Positions 7,224 to 16,340 of a DNA stretch of 64,000 nucleotides are shown in pieces (within the stretch, counting starts at the first letter, position 1; each line of letters starts with the position of its first letter). Below the pieces are notes generated by a model that saw only the letters and a list, made by a program, of their open reading frames with translations, was not told the origin of the DNA and did no database searches. The position numbers and the translations under genes are program-made. This DNA comes from Prevotella sp. (GTDB lineage Bacteria; Bacteroidota; Bacteroidia; Bacteroidales; Bacteroidaceae): the NCBI GenBank assembly GCA_017554145.1, contig JAFZIZ010000009.1, positions 16,121 to 80,120 on the forward strand, in the 5' to 3' direction.

Positions 7224-8759
7224 ATGGCAGAACAGAATAATCAGCGCAGGAGTGTGCGCAAAAAGACAACGACAGATAATACCTATGCCCATGTGCAGCC
7301 ACAGGCGACGGAGATAGAACGTGCGGTATTAGGTGCTTTGATGATTGACAAAGATGCCTATACCGTTGTCTGTGAGATGCTCTATCCAGAGAGTTTCTAT
7401 GAGCCTCGCAACCAGAAGGTATATGAGGCTATCCGTGAATTGGAGATGAAAGAGCAGCCTGTTGACGTGTGGACAGTGACAGAGCAGCTTTCCAAACAGG
7501 GCGATCTTGAGGATGTGGGCGGTCCTGCCTATATCACAGAACTGTCGTCACGCGTGGCTTCTTCAGCGAATATCGAATATCATGCTCGTATCATCGCCCA
7601 GAAATTTCTGGCCAGACAACTCATCTCCTATTCTAGCAACATACAGACAATGGCCTTTGACGAGACCGTTGATGTGGATGATCTGATGCAGGAAGCAGAA
7701 GGTTCTCTCTTCGAACTCTCGCAGAAGAACATGAAGAAGGACTACACCCAGATAGATCCTGTCATCAAGAATGCGATAGACGTCATCCAGAAAGCTGCAG
7801 AGAATAAAGACGGTCTGACGGGTGTTCCTACAGGATATCATAAGTTGGATGACCTTACCAGTGGATGGCAGGCATCCGATCTTGTCATCGTGGCTGGTCG
7901 TCCTGCGATGGGTAAGACCTCTTTTGCCCTCTCGATGGCGAAGAATATTGCCGCCGACTATAAAGTTCCTATGGCATTCTTCTCGCTTGAAATGTCGAAC
8001 AACCAGTTGGTGAACCGCTTGATATCCAATGTCTGTGAGATACAAGGTTCGAAGATTCTGAATGGACAACTGCACCCCGATGAGTGGGATCGTCTTGACA
8101 AGCGCGTCAACAACCTGTTGGGTGCGCCCTTGTTTATTGACGACACGCCAGGCTTGTCAGTCTTTGAATTGCGTACAAAGGCACGCCGTCTGGTACGTGA
8201 GCATGGCGTGAAGATTATCATGATTGACTATCTCCAGTTGATGAATGCCAATGGTATGCGCTTCTCCAGTCGTCAGGAGGAGGTCTCGACCATCAGCCGT
8301 TCATTGAAGAGTCTCGCCAAGGAATTGGATATTCCTATCATCGCTTTGTCACAGTTGAACCGTGGCGTGGAAAATCGCGAAGGATTGGAAGGTAAACGTC
8401 CGCAGTTAAGTGACCTTCGTGAATCGGGTGCCATTGAGCAGGATGCCGATATGGTCATCTTCGTACATCGTCCCGAATACTATCATATCTATCAGGACGA
8501 TAATGGCCGTGACCTGCATGGTATGGCACAGATTATCATAGCCAAGCATCGTAAGGGTGCCACAGGTGATGTCCTATTGACATTCCGTGGTGAGTTTACT
8601 CGTTTTGAAAATCCTGAAGAAGGACGTCTTGGTCGTCGTAAGAATAACGATGATAATGGAGGCGAGATACTGGGTAGCAGAATTAATGGAGACCAGTCGG
8701 ATGATTCTAACCAGTCTCCATTTACTAATTATCAGGACAATGGCCCTATGCCATTCTAA
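7224..8759 (+). CDS. dnaB: Replicative DNA helicase
   Basis: 511 residues. The hexameric helicase unwinds DNA at the fork. The N-terminal DnaB_N domain (about 25-130) begins with the usual ATEIERAVLGALM. The RecA-like C-terminal domain carries Walker A GRPAMGKT (225-232), FFSLEMS, the Walker B region IIMIDYLQLM, SQLNRGVENR and DLRESGAIEQDADMVIFVHR. The acidic, polar tail after about 460 is poorly conserved. No intein interrupts the Walker A loop, a common insertion site in this family. It is read with queA and nadE and overlaps the convergent protease/TPR gene by 4 bp. Confidence 0.97.
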   Translation: MAEQNNQRRSVRKKTTTDNTYAHVQPQATEIERAVLGALMIDKDAYTVVCEMLYPESFYEPRNQKVYEAIRELEMKEQPVDVWTVTEQLSKQGDLEDVGGPAYITELSSRVASSANIEYHARIIAQKFLARQLISYSSNIQTMAFDETVDVDDLMQEAEGSLFELSQKNMKKDYTQIDPVIKNAIDVIQKAAENKDGLTGVPTGYHKLDDLTSGWQASDLVIVAGRPAMGKTSFALSMAKNIAADYKVPMAFFSLEMSNNQLVNRLISNVCEIQGSKILNGQLHPDEWDRLDKRVNNLLGAPLFIDDTPGLSVFELRTKARRLVREHGVKIIMIDYLQLMNANGMRFSSRQEEVSTISRSLKSLAKELDIPIIALSQLNRGVENREGLEGKRPQLSDLRESGAIEQDADMVIFVHRPEYYHIYQDDNGRDLHGMAQIIIAKHRKGATGDVLLTFRGEFTRFENPEEGRLGRRKNNDDNGGEILGSRINGDQSDDSNQSPFTNYQDNGPMPF

Positions 8760-10432
8760 TTGGCGTACTTGTCAATGAGTGACTGGGCTTGCTCGTTGCC
8801 AAGTTCCTTTGCTTTATTAAGATTCTTGGCACCTTCTGACTTATTGTTTGTCAGACACTGGGCAAGTCCTAAGAATAGATAACCATCGGAGAATTCTGGT
8901 GCCATACGAATGAGTTGCTGGGAAGTCTCGATGGCTTCTTTATGTCTGCCGACACGTATTTCAAGGGAAGCCTTCTCTGCTCGGTATAAAGGATCAGAAG
9001 GAGCCAGTTCAATTGCTTTATTGATGTCGTTCAACGCCTGTTGATAGAGATGTCCACCAACTTCAGCTATCTCACGGTTATAATAGAACTGAGGTCCTAA
9101 CTGAGTTTTCATCAGACTCTCGTAGTCGTTATAGTCATTGACGGCAGGACGGAATTTTCCCATACCAGTCAGTATCTGAGCACGGACAAGCAGATAGGGT
9201 GCCACAGTCTTGACGTATGGGCGACTAAACATATTAATGGCACTGTCAAGCAAAGCCAACTCTTGGTCTGCCTCTCCCAATTGCGCCTTACATCGTGATG
9301 CGGCATAGAAGATATCGGCACTGCGGAGGTCAGTATGGGTTAGTTGCTCATAGAGCTGATAGGCTTCCGCATATTGTTGTTGTGCATAACGAATCTGTGC
9401 TTGTTGTTGGAGATAGACAGGTATGGGGTTGAGACGATAGGCTTCCTGCGATTCATTGAAAGCCTTGTCGAGTGACCATGCACTATAGGGCTTGTCACTT
9501 TGATAGATCTCTTTCTGGTAAATAAGTTCAGCATACTGATAATGGGCATCGTCTTTCTGTTCTGCCAATTTGATAACCTGCTCCATATCTTTCTCAGCAT
9601 TATTGAAGTCTTCTTTGGCGGTACGATAACGGGCACGATAGAGATAACCATCTGAGACCTGTGGGAACTTTTGGATGAAACGCTCGATGAAGTTTCCATA
9701 TTGGCTTTCATTCATGGTCGATGAAGCAAGGAACAGAGCCAGTAATGCCTCTTTCTGGTCGTCGGGTATTGCTTTAGCGATAGCCGTCTGTTTCAGTACG
9801 GGGTCGTTGATGCTCAGACCTTTGATAGTCAGGTCTGCTGCATAACGGGCACTGACAGCATAGGAAATATCCTTCTTCGTTCCTGCAGAGGGTTGGATGA
9901 TGCCGATAACAGCACCTTCTTGATTGAGAACGGGACAGCTGACTTGACTCTCTTCTGTCGTCAGTTGAAGCGTATAGTATTCATAGGTATCTTGAAATTT
10001 CTCTGCACTACTAACAGTACCTTTTACGCAGATAGGCGTCTTTTTGACAGAGTAGGGAAGCAACCATACGCTACTTCCGTTAGTGGCTGTTGAGGCAATT
10101 GTTAGTGGAACAGTTTTCTTGGTCGACACTTTGAACTTCGCCACATCATAGGTCTCGTTTGCTCCAAGGATCATTTCAACAGGCATCTCGTCGCCTTGTG
10201 CGTCGATAATCACAGCTCGTTGGGCATCCTTAAAGGGAGCATAACTGCTGACTGCCTCTCCATTCGTGCCTATAAAGAATCCTGTGCTGCTGGCAAGCAG
10301 GGAACCGTTTGCCGAGAAGGTCTTCAGCGTGAATACTGATTTGGCAGCTTTCTCAGCCCATGAGGGTGTCTGGGCTGATAAAGGTAAAAGGGTATAGAGG
10401 AAAAATGGTAATAGGATGAATAATCTTTTCAT
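8756..10432 (-). CDS. Secreted degenerate trypsin-like protease domain plus TPR repeats
   Basis: 558 residues with a signal peptide (1-20, ending LPLSAQ). Residues about 25-200 have the layout of a trypsin/DegP-type serine protease, but the triad is broken. The usual TNYHV is SSYAPF, so the histidine is lost. The aspartate survives in YDVAKFKV. The usual GNSGGPVLN is SQVSCPVLN, so the nucleophile is lost. Residues about 230-550 form a series of tetratricopeptide repeats (for example ALNDINKAIELAPSDPLYRAEKA). I infer a periplasmic, non-catalytic scaffold. It is the last gene of the dnaN operon, overlapping recN by 4 bp and converging on dnaB. Confidence 0.75.
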   Translation of the reverse strand: MKRLFILLPFFLYTLLPLSAQTPSWAEKAAKSVFTLKTFSANGSLLASSTGFFIGTNGEAVSSYAPFKDAQRAVIIDAQGDEMPVEMILGANETYDVAKFKVSTKKTVPLTIASTATNGSSVWLLPYSVKKTPICVKGTVSSAEKFQDTYEYYTLQLTTEESQVSCPVLNQEGAVIGIIQPSAGTKKDISYAVSARYAADLTIKGLSINDPVLKQTAIAKAIPDDQKEALLALFLASSTMNESQYGNFIERFIQKFPQVSDGYLYRARYRTAKEDFNNAEKDMEQVIKLAEQKDDAHYQYAELIYQKEIYQSDKPYSAWSLDKAFNESQEAYRLNPIPVYLQQQAQIRYAQQQYAEAYQLYEQLTHTDLRSADIFYAASRCKAQLGEADQELALLDSAINMFSRPYVKTVAPYLLVRAQILTGMGKFRPAVNDYNDYESLMKTQLGPQFYYNREIAEVGGHLYQQALNDINKAIELAPSDPLYRAEKASLEIRVGRHKEAIETSQQLIRMAPEFSDGYLFLGLAQCLTNNKSEGAKNLNKAKELGNEQAQSLIDKYAN

Positions 10433-12087
10433 ATTTTCAATAATTCTTTTGCGTTTTGAATAGCAGCGGCAGAGATATCACTGCCACTGAGCATTTGGGC
10501 GATTTCATGGATACGCTCTTCTTGGGAGAGCATCTGCATCTGACTGGTAGTACCTGTAGTGGTCTCCAGTTTCGATACGCGATAATGGGTGGTGCCGAGG
10601 GCGGCAATCTGTGGAAGATGGGTGATACTGATAACCTGACGGTCGTTGGCTCCCATCTCCTGCATAATCTCTGCCATGCGTTCAGCAATCTTACCACTCA
10701 CACCTGTATCAATCTCGTCAAAGATGATGGTGGGAAGCTTGACTGCACCGCTAATCATCGCCTTCAGGGAAAGCATCACTCGGGCAATCTCTCCACCAGA
10801 TGCTACCTGAGAGATTGGTTGCAAAGGACTGGAGGTGTTGGCACTAAACAGGAAAGCGATGTTGTCTTGTCCATTCTTGTGAAGGTCTTCCTGTTGGATC
10901 ATGACCTCAAAACGGACGTTGGGCATACCAAGTGTTACCAGTCGCTCACGCATCTCCTGTTCAATGTCCTTAGCGGCTTTCTGGCGGAGCTTTGTGAGTT
11001 GGTTGGCTTTCTGTTGGCATTTCTCTTTCAGGCTCTTAATTTCGTTTTGAAGAGTAGTAAGTGTCTCATCACTGTTCTCTATCTGACAGAGTTGGCGTTT
11101 CAGGTCATCGTGTATCTGTATCAATTCACCCACCGTCTCTACATGATATTTCTTCTGAAGGTCATAGAGTTTGTCAAGACGCTGGTTGATGCGTTCCAGT
11201 TCAGCAGGATCGAAATCAATAGCGTCTAAACGTGCCTCTATATCCTGAGCGATATCCTTGAGTTCTATTTGGGTACTCTCCAATCGTTCTGTCCATTCTT
11301 CTGCGGTAGGATAGACTTTAGTGATAGACTGTATGGCGGAATATGACTTACGGAGTAGGGAAAGGACACCTTGTTCGTCGGCAGAGAGGTTGTTCTGCGT
11401 CTCATAGAGTGCTGTTTTGATATCTTCACTATGAGTCATCGTGTCGCATTGCTGTTCCAGTTCCTCTTGTTCTCCTTCAGCAAGTTGGGCGTTAGAGAGT
11501 TCTTCATATTGAAACTGCATGAAGTCGAGGTTCTGACGATTACGTTCCATCTCTTCCTGTAACTCCTTCAGTTGCTGTTGTTTCTTATGATAATCGGCAT
11601 ACAACGTATGATAGTCTGCCAGCACCTCTTGGTCTTGGGCAATCGTATCTACCACCTCTAATTGGAAGTCTTGTTTTCCCAGTAACAGGTTCTGGTGCTG
11701 TGAGTGTACGTCAACCAACATATCACCCAGTTCCTTCAACATGGAAAGAGCTACGGGTACGTCGTTGATGAATGCACGACTCTTTCCTGCGGATGTCAGT
11801 TCACGACGGATGATACAGTCGGAGGCATCGTAGTCGATATCGTTATCATCAAAGAAAGACTGTAGTTGGTAGCGAGTGAGGTCGAAATGTGCCTCAATGA
11901 CACAACGGTCAGCCCCTTGTTTAATGGTTTTGGAATCTGCTCGCTGTCCCAGCAAGAGTGCAATGGCTCCAAGGATGATACTCTTACCTGCTCCCGTCTC
12001 ACCTGTAATCACAGAGAAGCCTGGGCGCAGTTCTATGTCAAGTTCATCAATCAGCGTGAAATTCCTGATGTATAGTTGCTTTAACAT
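10429..12087 (-). CDS. recN: DNA repair protein RecN
   Basis: 552 residues, normal for RecN, an SMC-like ATPase that acts on chromosomal double-strand breaks. Walker A GETGAGKS lies near residues 29-36 after LYIRNFTLIDELDIEL. There is a long coiled coil at about 165-370. The signature ASGGEIARVMLSLKA and Walker B LPTIIFDEIDTGVSG are near the C terminus, followed by QVISITHLPQIAA. It is 3 bp downstream of the PorD gene in the dnaN operon; repair is only indirectly linked to the T9SS neighbour, but this order recurs in Bacteroidetes. Confidence 0.96.
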   Translation of the reverse strand: MLKQLYIRNFTLIDELDIELRPGFSVITGETGAGKSIILGAIALLLGQRADSKTIKQGADRCVIEAHFDLTRYQLQSFFDDNDIDYDASDCIIRRELTSAGKSRAFINDVPVALSMLKELGDMLVDVHSQHQNLLLGKQDFQLEVVDTIAQDQEVLADYHTLYADYHKKQQQLKELQEEMERNRQNLDFMQFQYEELSNAQLAEGEQEELEQQCDTMTHSEDIKTALYETQNNLSADEQGVLSLLRKSYSAIQSITKVYPTAEEWTERLESTQIELKDIAQDIEARLDAIDFDPAELERINQRLDKLYDLQKKYHVETVGELIQIHDDLKRQLCQIENSDETLTTLQNEIKSLKEKCQQKANQLTKLRQKAAKDIEQEMRERLVTLGMPNVRFEVMIQQEDLHKNGQDNIAFLFSANTSSPLQPISQVASGGEIARVMLSLKAMISGAVKLPTIIFDEIDTGVSGKIAERMAEIMQEMGANDRQVISITHLPQIAALGTTHYRVSKLETTTGTTSQMQMLSQEERIHEIAQMLSGSDISAAAIQNAKELLKI

Positions 12088-12090
12088 GTG

Positions 12091-12990
12091 TCAGTTCTTA
12101 ATCTTATCCCACGCATTACTTTGCGAGGGGTTGATGTTAAAGAGAAGGTTATAGACATTCTCCTTTTCTTTCTGAGTACCTTTGCCATGATAGATATTGG
12201 CTAACTCATCACGTTTATAGTCTGTCCATATCTGTGGCAAGAGGCTCAGTGGCTTATTCTCGTGGGCTTCCTTCAGTCCGTTGAGTGCCGTCGTAATACT
12301 GGTCCTGCCTCGTTCTGCATTGTTAGCCATCTCGTCAAGTCCTGTACGATAATAGTCGTATTGCAGTTGTCGCATAGGTTTCATCGCCTCGTCCAAATAA
12401 TCGTTGATAATGGCAAAACGGTTGCGACTGGTCTCAAAGGCTTTCCATCCAGGGAAACCGAGGTTCTGGGTATTGTTGACCAGATTCAGGCAACGCTGAA
12501 GAACATCGGTTCCTCCCATTGGAGAGAAACTGTCAAGATCAAGTCCGATAATCAGATAGGCATAATAGGCTATCAATGCAGTCAACTGGTTGTCAATCAT
12601 CTCCTCTTGGAAATTCAACTGGTCGAACTGTGCATAGTCGAAGTTGAAGTCATCGTCCTTATTATTATATAAGGTGGAAGTATAAGTAGAGTAGTAGATT
12701 GGTCGGTTGGCTTGTATCATCGCCGTTGCCTCGAAACGGTCTGAAGACCTGTCGTATTTGGTAACAGTGATATTAAAGCTGCAATTGATACGTTCATTCT
12801 TTTGAAACTGATAATCAGTCCATTGGCGATCATTGATAAACTGTTCTAACGATTGTTGTAAGTTCTCGAAGACACTGGCATCTGTTCCCTGAACTTGGGC
12901 GTGATTGATATTCACCTTAGCATTCAGTTCCTGCGCATGCAAACTAAGCGGGCATAGCGTAATGATGACTAACCAGAAAATCTTCTTCAT
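12091..12990 (-). CDS. porD: DUF4835 family / type IX secretion protein PorD
   Basis: 299 residues with a signal peptide (about 1-19, ending LSLHAQ). The start ELNAKVNINHAQVQGTDASVFENLQQSLEQFINDRQWT and the central GLDLDSFSPMGGTDVLQRCLNLVNN are what I recognise as DUF4835, the family annotated PorD and linked to the Bacteroidetes type IX secretion system. The exact role of PorD in that machine is not settled to my knowledge. The position between coaBC (4-bp overlap) and recN is characteristic. Three proteins in this window carry possible T9SS C-terminal domains, consistent with a working system. Confidence 0.75.
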   Translation of the reverse strand: MKKIFWLVIITLCPLSLHAQELNAKVNINHAQVQGTDASVFENLQQSLEQFINDRQWTDYQFQKNERINCSFNITVTKYDRSSDRFEATAMIQANRPIYYSTYTSTLYNNKDDDFNFDYAQFDQLNFQEEMIDNQLTALIAYYAYLIIGLDLDSFSPMGGTDVLQRCLNLVNNTQNLGFPGWKAFETSRNRFAIINDYLDEAMKPMRQLQYDYYRTGLDEMANNAERGRTSITTALNGLKEAHENKPLSLLPQIWTDYKRDELANIYHGKGTQKEKENVYNLLFNINPSQSNAWDKIKN

Positions 12991-14180
12991 AGGATAGCTG
13001 ATAGTTCTGTGATGATATCTGCTGCTACTTCGCTTTTGGGTTTGCGGTCATAGTCTTTCTGTCCTTGTGAGGAGATGATACTGATTTGATTCTCGTCAGA
13101 CTGGAAGCAGGTTCCTTCATTACGCAAGGAATTAAGTACGATGAAGTCAAAGTTCTTACGCTTTAGTTTATCTTGTGCATTAGCCTGTTCGTCGTTTGTC
13201 TCTAAAGCAAAGCCAATCAGTCGCTGATTCTCCCGTTTCATCTTACCAAGTTCTGCAGCAATATCGTGAGTGGGCTTCAGGCGGATGACTAAGTCTTCAT
13301 TCTCTCGTTTGATTTTCTTATCTGCAATGGTGTCAGGACGGAAATCAGCAACGGCAGCACAGAGAATGGCAGCATCACATTGTCCATAAGTATTGATGGC
13401 TGCCTGATACATCTGTTCGCAACTCTCCACATCCGTGCGATGGATATGAGGGCGTGTCGTCGCAAGTGCCACTGGTCCAGCGATGAGTTCTACCTCTGCA
13501 CCTCGACGTGCACATTCCTCGGCAAGGGCAAAGCCCATCTTACCACTGGAATAGTTGCCGATAAAGCGAACAGGATCTATTTTCTCGTAGGTAGGTCCAG
13601 CCGTTATCATAATCTTCTTGCCAGCGAGTGGAGCAGAAGCATCAAGAGCACGGTCAAGATATTCTACAATCTTTTCAGGCTCCTCCATACGTCCCTTTCC
13701 TTCCAGTCCTGATGCAAGGAAACCGCTTTGTGGTTCAATAATCTGATTTCCAAACGACTGTAGTTTCTGAAGATTCTCTTGTGTTGTGGGATGTTGGTAC
13801 ATATCCAAGTCCATGGCAGGAGCAATGAAAACAGGCGCCTTCATAGACAGATAGGTGGTGATAAGCATATTATCGGCAACTCCATTTGCCATCTTTCCCA
13901 ACGTAGAGGCGGTACAAGGAGCAATCAACATCGCATCAGCCCACAAGCCAAGGGCAACATGGGAATGCCAAGAACCATCGCGCTGAGAAAAGAAGTCGCT
14001 GATAACAGGCTTCTGAGTCAGTGCAGAAAGCGTGATAGGTGTGATAAACTCTTTCCCTGCAGGAGTAATGACAACTTGTACTTCTGCCCCTGCTTTGATA
14101 AGCCCACGGATGATATAGCATGCTTTATAAGCTGCTATGGAGCCAGTAATACCTAAGACAATCTTCTTCCCTTTCAGCAT
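12987..14180 (-). CDS. coaBC: Bifunctional phosphopantothenoylcysteine decarboxylase / phosphopantothenate-cysteine ligase
   Basis: 397 residues, the usual fused length. The two domains add cysteine to 4'-phosphopantothenate and decarboxylate it, giving 4'-phosphopantetheine for coenzyme A. The flavoprotein CoaC half (1-175) starts GKKIVLGITGSIAAYKA and shows IAPCTASTLGKMANGVADN and PAMDLDMY. The CoaB half (about 185-397) shows KIMITAGPTYEKIDPVRFI followed by NYSSGKMG, and later KKIKRENEDLVIRLKPTHDI. It lies in the middle of the dnaN operon, 1 bp after the exonuclease gene and overlapping PorD by 4 bp. Confidence 0.97.
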   Translation of the reverse strand: MLKGKKIVLGITGSIAAYKACYIIRGLIKAGAEVQVVITPAGKEFITPITLSALTQKPVISDFFSQRDGSWHSHVALGLWADAMLIAPCTASTLGKMANGVADNMLITTYLSMKAPVFIAPAMDLDMYQHPTTQENLQKLQSFGNQIIEPQSGFLASGLEGKGRMEEPEKIVEYLDRALDASAPLAGKKIMITAGPTYEKIDPVRFIGNYSSGKMGFALAEECARRGAEVELIAGPVALATTRPHIHRTDVESCEQMYQAAINTYGQCDAAILCAAVADFRPDTIADKKIKRENEDLVIRLKPTHDIAAELGKMKRENQRLIGFALETNDEQANAQDKLKRKNFDFIVLNSLRNEGTCFQSDENQISIISSQGQKDYDRKPKSEVAADIITELSAIL

Positions 14181-14181
14181 A

Positions 14182-15045
14182 TTATGAGTTCATTTGGCTC
14201 TCACGTAAACGGATACGAGTGAGAACTTGTTTAGTATTATAGGTAAAGTCACCGCCAAGTATCCAACTATAATAACCTGGATCGAAGCGTAACACTTGAG
14301 CAACAGACTGACCTTTGTACTTTCCGAAATTGAAAACCTCTGTAATGACAGGGTTTCCATCCTTATCAAGAACAGTCTTACCTGTACGGTCTTTCAATTC
14401 TCCCCATACGATACGACCTGCAAAGTCAATATTGTCATTGCTCTTTGAGAAGTCAGCAAGGAACTGCATGTCGTTCTGTAACACACGTTCGGGATCTTCC
14501 TGCTTGTCTGTCGTATACATATCGAGTTGTCCTTGTAGTACCCGATAGGTTGCTTCCGTATCCTCATCGGCACGGTGTGCCTGGAAGTCGTCTTCCATCT
14601 TATGTCCACAATAGAAGAGATAGGCGGCAGCCAGATTGCGACGTTCCATCTTATGATAGATAGTCTGAACGTCAATCAGACGACATTTGGAGAAATCGAA
14701 ATCAATACCTGCACGGAGGAACTCCTCAGCCAGCAATGGAACATCGAAGTGGTTGGAATTATAACCGGCAATATCACTGCCGCTAAACACCTGATTGAGC
14801 GTCTGTGCAAGTTGCTTGAAGGTTGGTTTATCCTTTACATCCTCATTCTTGATACCAGTGAGTTCTTCTACGACTTCTGGAATAGCTTTTTCGGGATTGA
14901 TGAGATAATTCCCCCGTTCTTCTTTTCCGTCAGGAAAGACTTTGATATAGGATATTTGAATGACACGGTCCTTGACAAGGTCAAGGCCCGTGGTCTCCAA
15001 ATCGAAAATGACTAATGGTTTCTGTAAGTTCAGTTTCATTCGCAA
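14182..15045 (-). CDS. DEDDh 3'-5' exonuclease (DNA polymerase III epsilon-like)
   Basis: 287 residues; the start could be ATG 15045 or the third codon ATG 15039 (MKLNLQ). The exonuclease domain (about 8-175) shows Exo I FDLETTGLD, Exo II GYNSNHFDVPLL and Exo III HRADEDTEA, the acidic residues and histidine of the DEDDh class. A C-terminal segment (about 220-285) with FNFGKYKGQSVAQV and DPGYYSWILGGDF is the small putative quorum-sensing-like/exodeoxyribonuclease X C-terminal region often attached in Bacteroidetes. It may proofread for, or act beside, the clamp encoded 5 bp upstream. Confidence 0.9.
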   Translation of the reverse strand: MRMKLNLQKPLVIFDLETTGLDLVKDRVIQISYIKVFPDGKEERGNYLINPEKAIPEVVEELTGIKNEDVKDKPTFKQLAQTLNQVFSGSDIAGYNSNHFDVPLLAEEFLRAGIDFDFSKCRLIDVQTIYHKMERRNLAAAYLFYCGHKMEDDFQAHRADEDTEATYRVLQGQLDMYTTDKQEDPERVLQNDMQFLADFSKSNDNIDFAGRIVWGELKDRTGKTVLDKDGNPVITEVFNFGKYKGQSVAQVLRFDPGYYSWILGGDFTYNTKQVLTRIRLRESQMNS

Positions 15046-15050
15046 AGAGA

Positions 15051-16175
15051 TTAATCGTTGATGAGCATCGGCATCATCAGCATGAGTACATCTTGGTTCT
15101 CTGGCTGCTCTGAAGGAAGAACCAGTCCAGCACGGCTGGGATCAGCAAGTTGGATGATGACATCCTGACAATCGAAATTGCTCAAGATCTCGATAAATGA
15201 TGCTCCTTTGAAACCAATACTCATAGGTTGACCGCTGTAGTCACATGACATACGCTCTGTGGCAGTCTTGGAAAAGTCGTAATCCTCTGCATCCAGTTGA
15301 AGTGTACCACTTTCTACGCGGAAACGAATGAGGTTGCTGGCATCGTTGGCAAATGGCTGAACACGACGGAGGGCAGAGAGAAGACCCATGCGGTCGACAG
15401 TCAGAATGTTGGGGTTATTCTGAGGAATCACAGAATTATAATTCGGATAGCGACCCTCGATGAGACGACAGATAATCTGTCCATCAGAGAAATTAATCTG
15501 GGCATTACGTTCATCGAAGCGAATTTCTACATCACCACCGTCTTTCTGTAATAAGCCTTTCAGCAGAGCAGCAGGCTTCTTTGGTAAAATAAATGCTGCT
15601 GGTTGTTCACTCTGAATAGAAAAAATCTTGTTACGTACTAACTTATGACCGTCAGAAGCAACGACAGCAAGACATTCTGGTGTAAGGTCGAAATAGATAC
15701 CATTCATAACAGGACGCAACTCATCTTGTGCTGTAGCGAAGAGAGAGCGATTGATATTCTCTGACAGCAAGTCACTGGAGATATTGATAACGTTGGCACC
15801 TTCGCTGATACTTTGTGCCTGTGGATATTCATCTGCACTTTCAATAGGCAGTGAGAACAATCCGTTCTGGTAACTGATTTTGGCGATATTCTCCTGTAAA
15901 TTGACATCAAAGGTGATAGGCTGTTCGGAGAAGCCTTTCACACCTTCCAGCAGGTCGTGATTGCCAATGGCGAAACGGCCGTTGCTATCACTCTCAGTCA
16001 GTTCCACTTGCGTATTCATGACGTTTTCGCTATCAGAAGCGGTTAAATAGAGCACGTTGTCCTGAATGTCAAATAGGAAATCGGCTAAGATTGGCAAGGA
16101 ATTCTTGCTGTTAATCACTCTTGAAAGAGCGTTGAGTTTGCTGCTAAGCGCAGTGCTTGATACTGTAAATCTCAT
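15051..16175 (-). CDS. dnaN: DNA polymerase III sliding clamp (beta subunit)
   Basis: 374 residues, three clamp domains. The start MRFTVSSTALSSKLNALSRV, the central EYPQAQ and MNGIYFDL, the EGRYPNYNSVIP signature and a C-terminal MMPMLIND are all diagnostic. The ring tethers polymerase and other factors to DNA. It is the first gene of a six-gene minus-strand operon (dnaN, exonuclease, coaBC, PorD, recN, protease/TPR) with gaps of 5 bp or less. Its promoter lies in the divergent region shared with the DUF3127 gene. No dnaA or origin-like cluster is seen next to it. Confidence 0.97.
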   Translation of the reverse strand: MRFTVSSTALSSKLNALSRVINSKNSLPILADFLFDIQDNVLYLTASDSENVMNTQVELTESDSNGRFAIGNHDLLEGVKGFSEQPITFDVNLQENIAKISYQNGLFSLPIESADEYPQAQSISEGANVINISSDLLSENINRSLFATAQDELRPVMNGIYFDLTPECLAVVASDGHKLVRNKIFSIQSEQPAAFILPKKPAALLKGLLQKDGGDVEIRFDERNAQINFSDGQIICRLIEGRYPNYNSVIPQNNPNILTVDRMGLLSALRRVQPFANDASNLIRFRVESGTLQLDAEDYDFSKTATERMSCDYSGQPMSIGFKGASFIEILSNFDCQDVIIQLADPSRAGLVLPSEQPENQDVLMLMMPMLIND

Positions 16176-16216
16176 GTGTATTTAATTAATTTGTTTTAAG
16201 TCCTACTAATTGAGCA

Positions 16217-16224
16217 CAAAAATA
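16217..16224 (-). promoter_or_regulatory. dnaN operon promoter (TATTTTTG)
   Basis: A TAnnTTTG element on the minus strand, 42 bp before the dnaN start. Confidence 0.7.
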
Positions 16225-16288
16225 CAAAATAACTTGCTCAATAGCAAAAATATTCGGTAAAATATTCTCAAATTAAAAGTATTTTTCG

Positions 16289-16296
16289 TAATTTCG
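16289..16296 (+). promoter_or_regulatory. Promoter -7 element (TAATTTCG)
   Basis: 45 bp before the DUF3127 start. Same variant as before queA. It fires divergently from dnaN. Confidence 0.55.
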
Positions 16297-16340
16297 CAAT
16301 CTGAAACGTAAAATAAACAAATAATAACGAATAATTAATT

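Noticed and set aside
15051-16175. Replication origin next to dnaN
   Set aside because: No dnaA gene and no cluster of DnaA-box-like sequences around dnaN; dnaN lies in a different operon context here.
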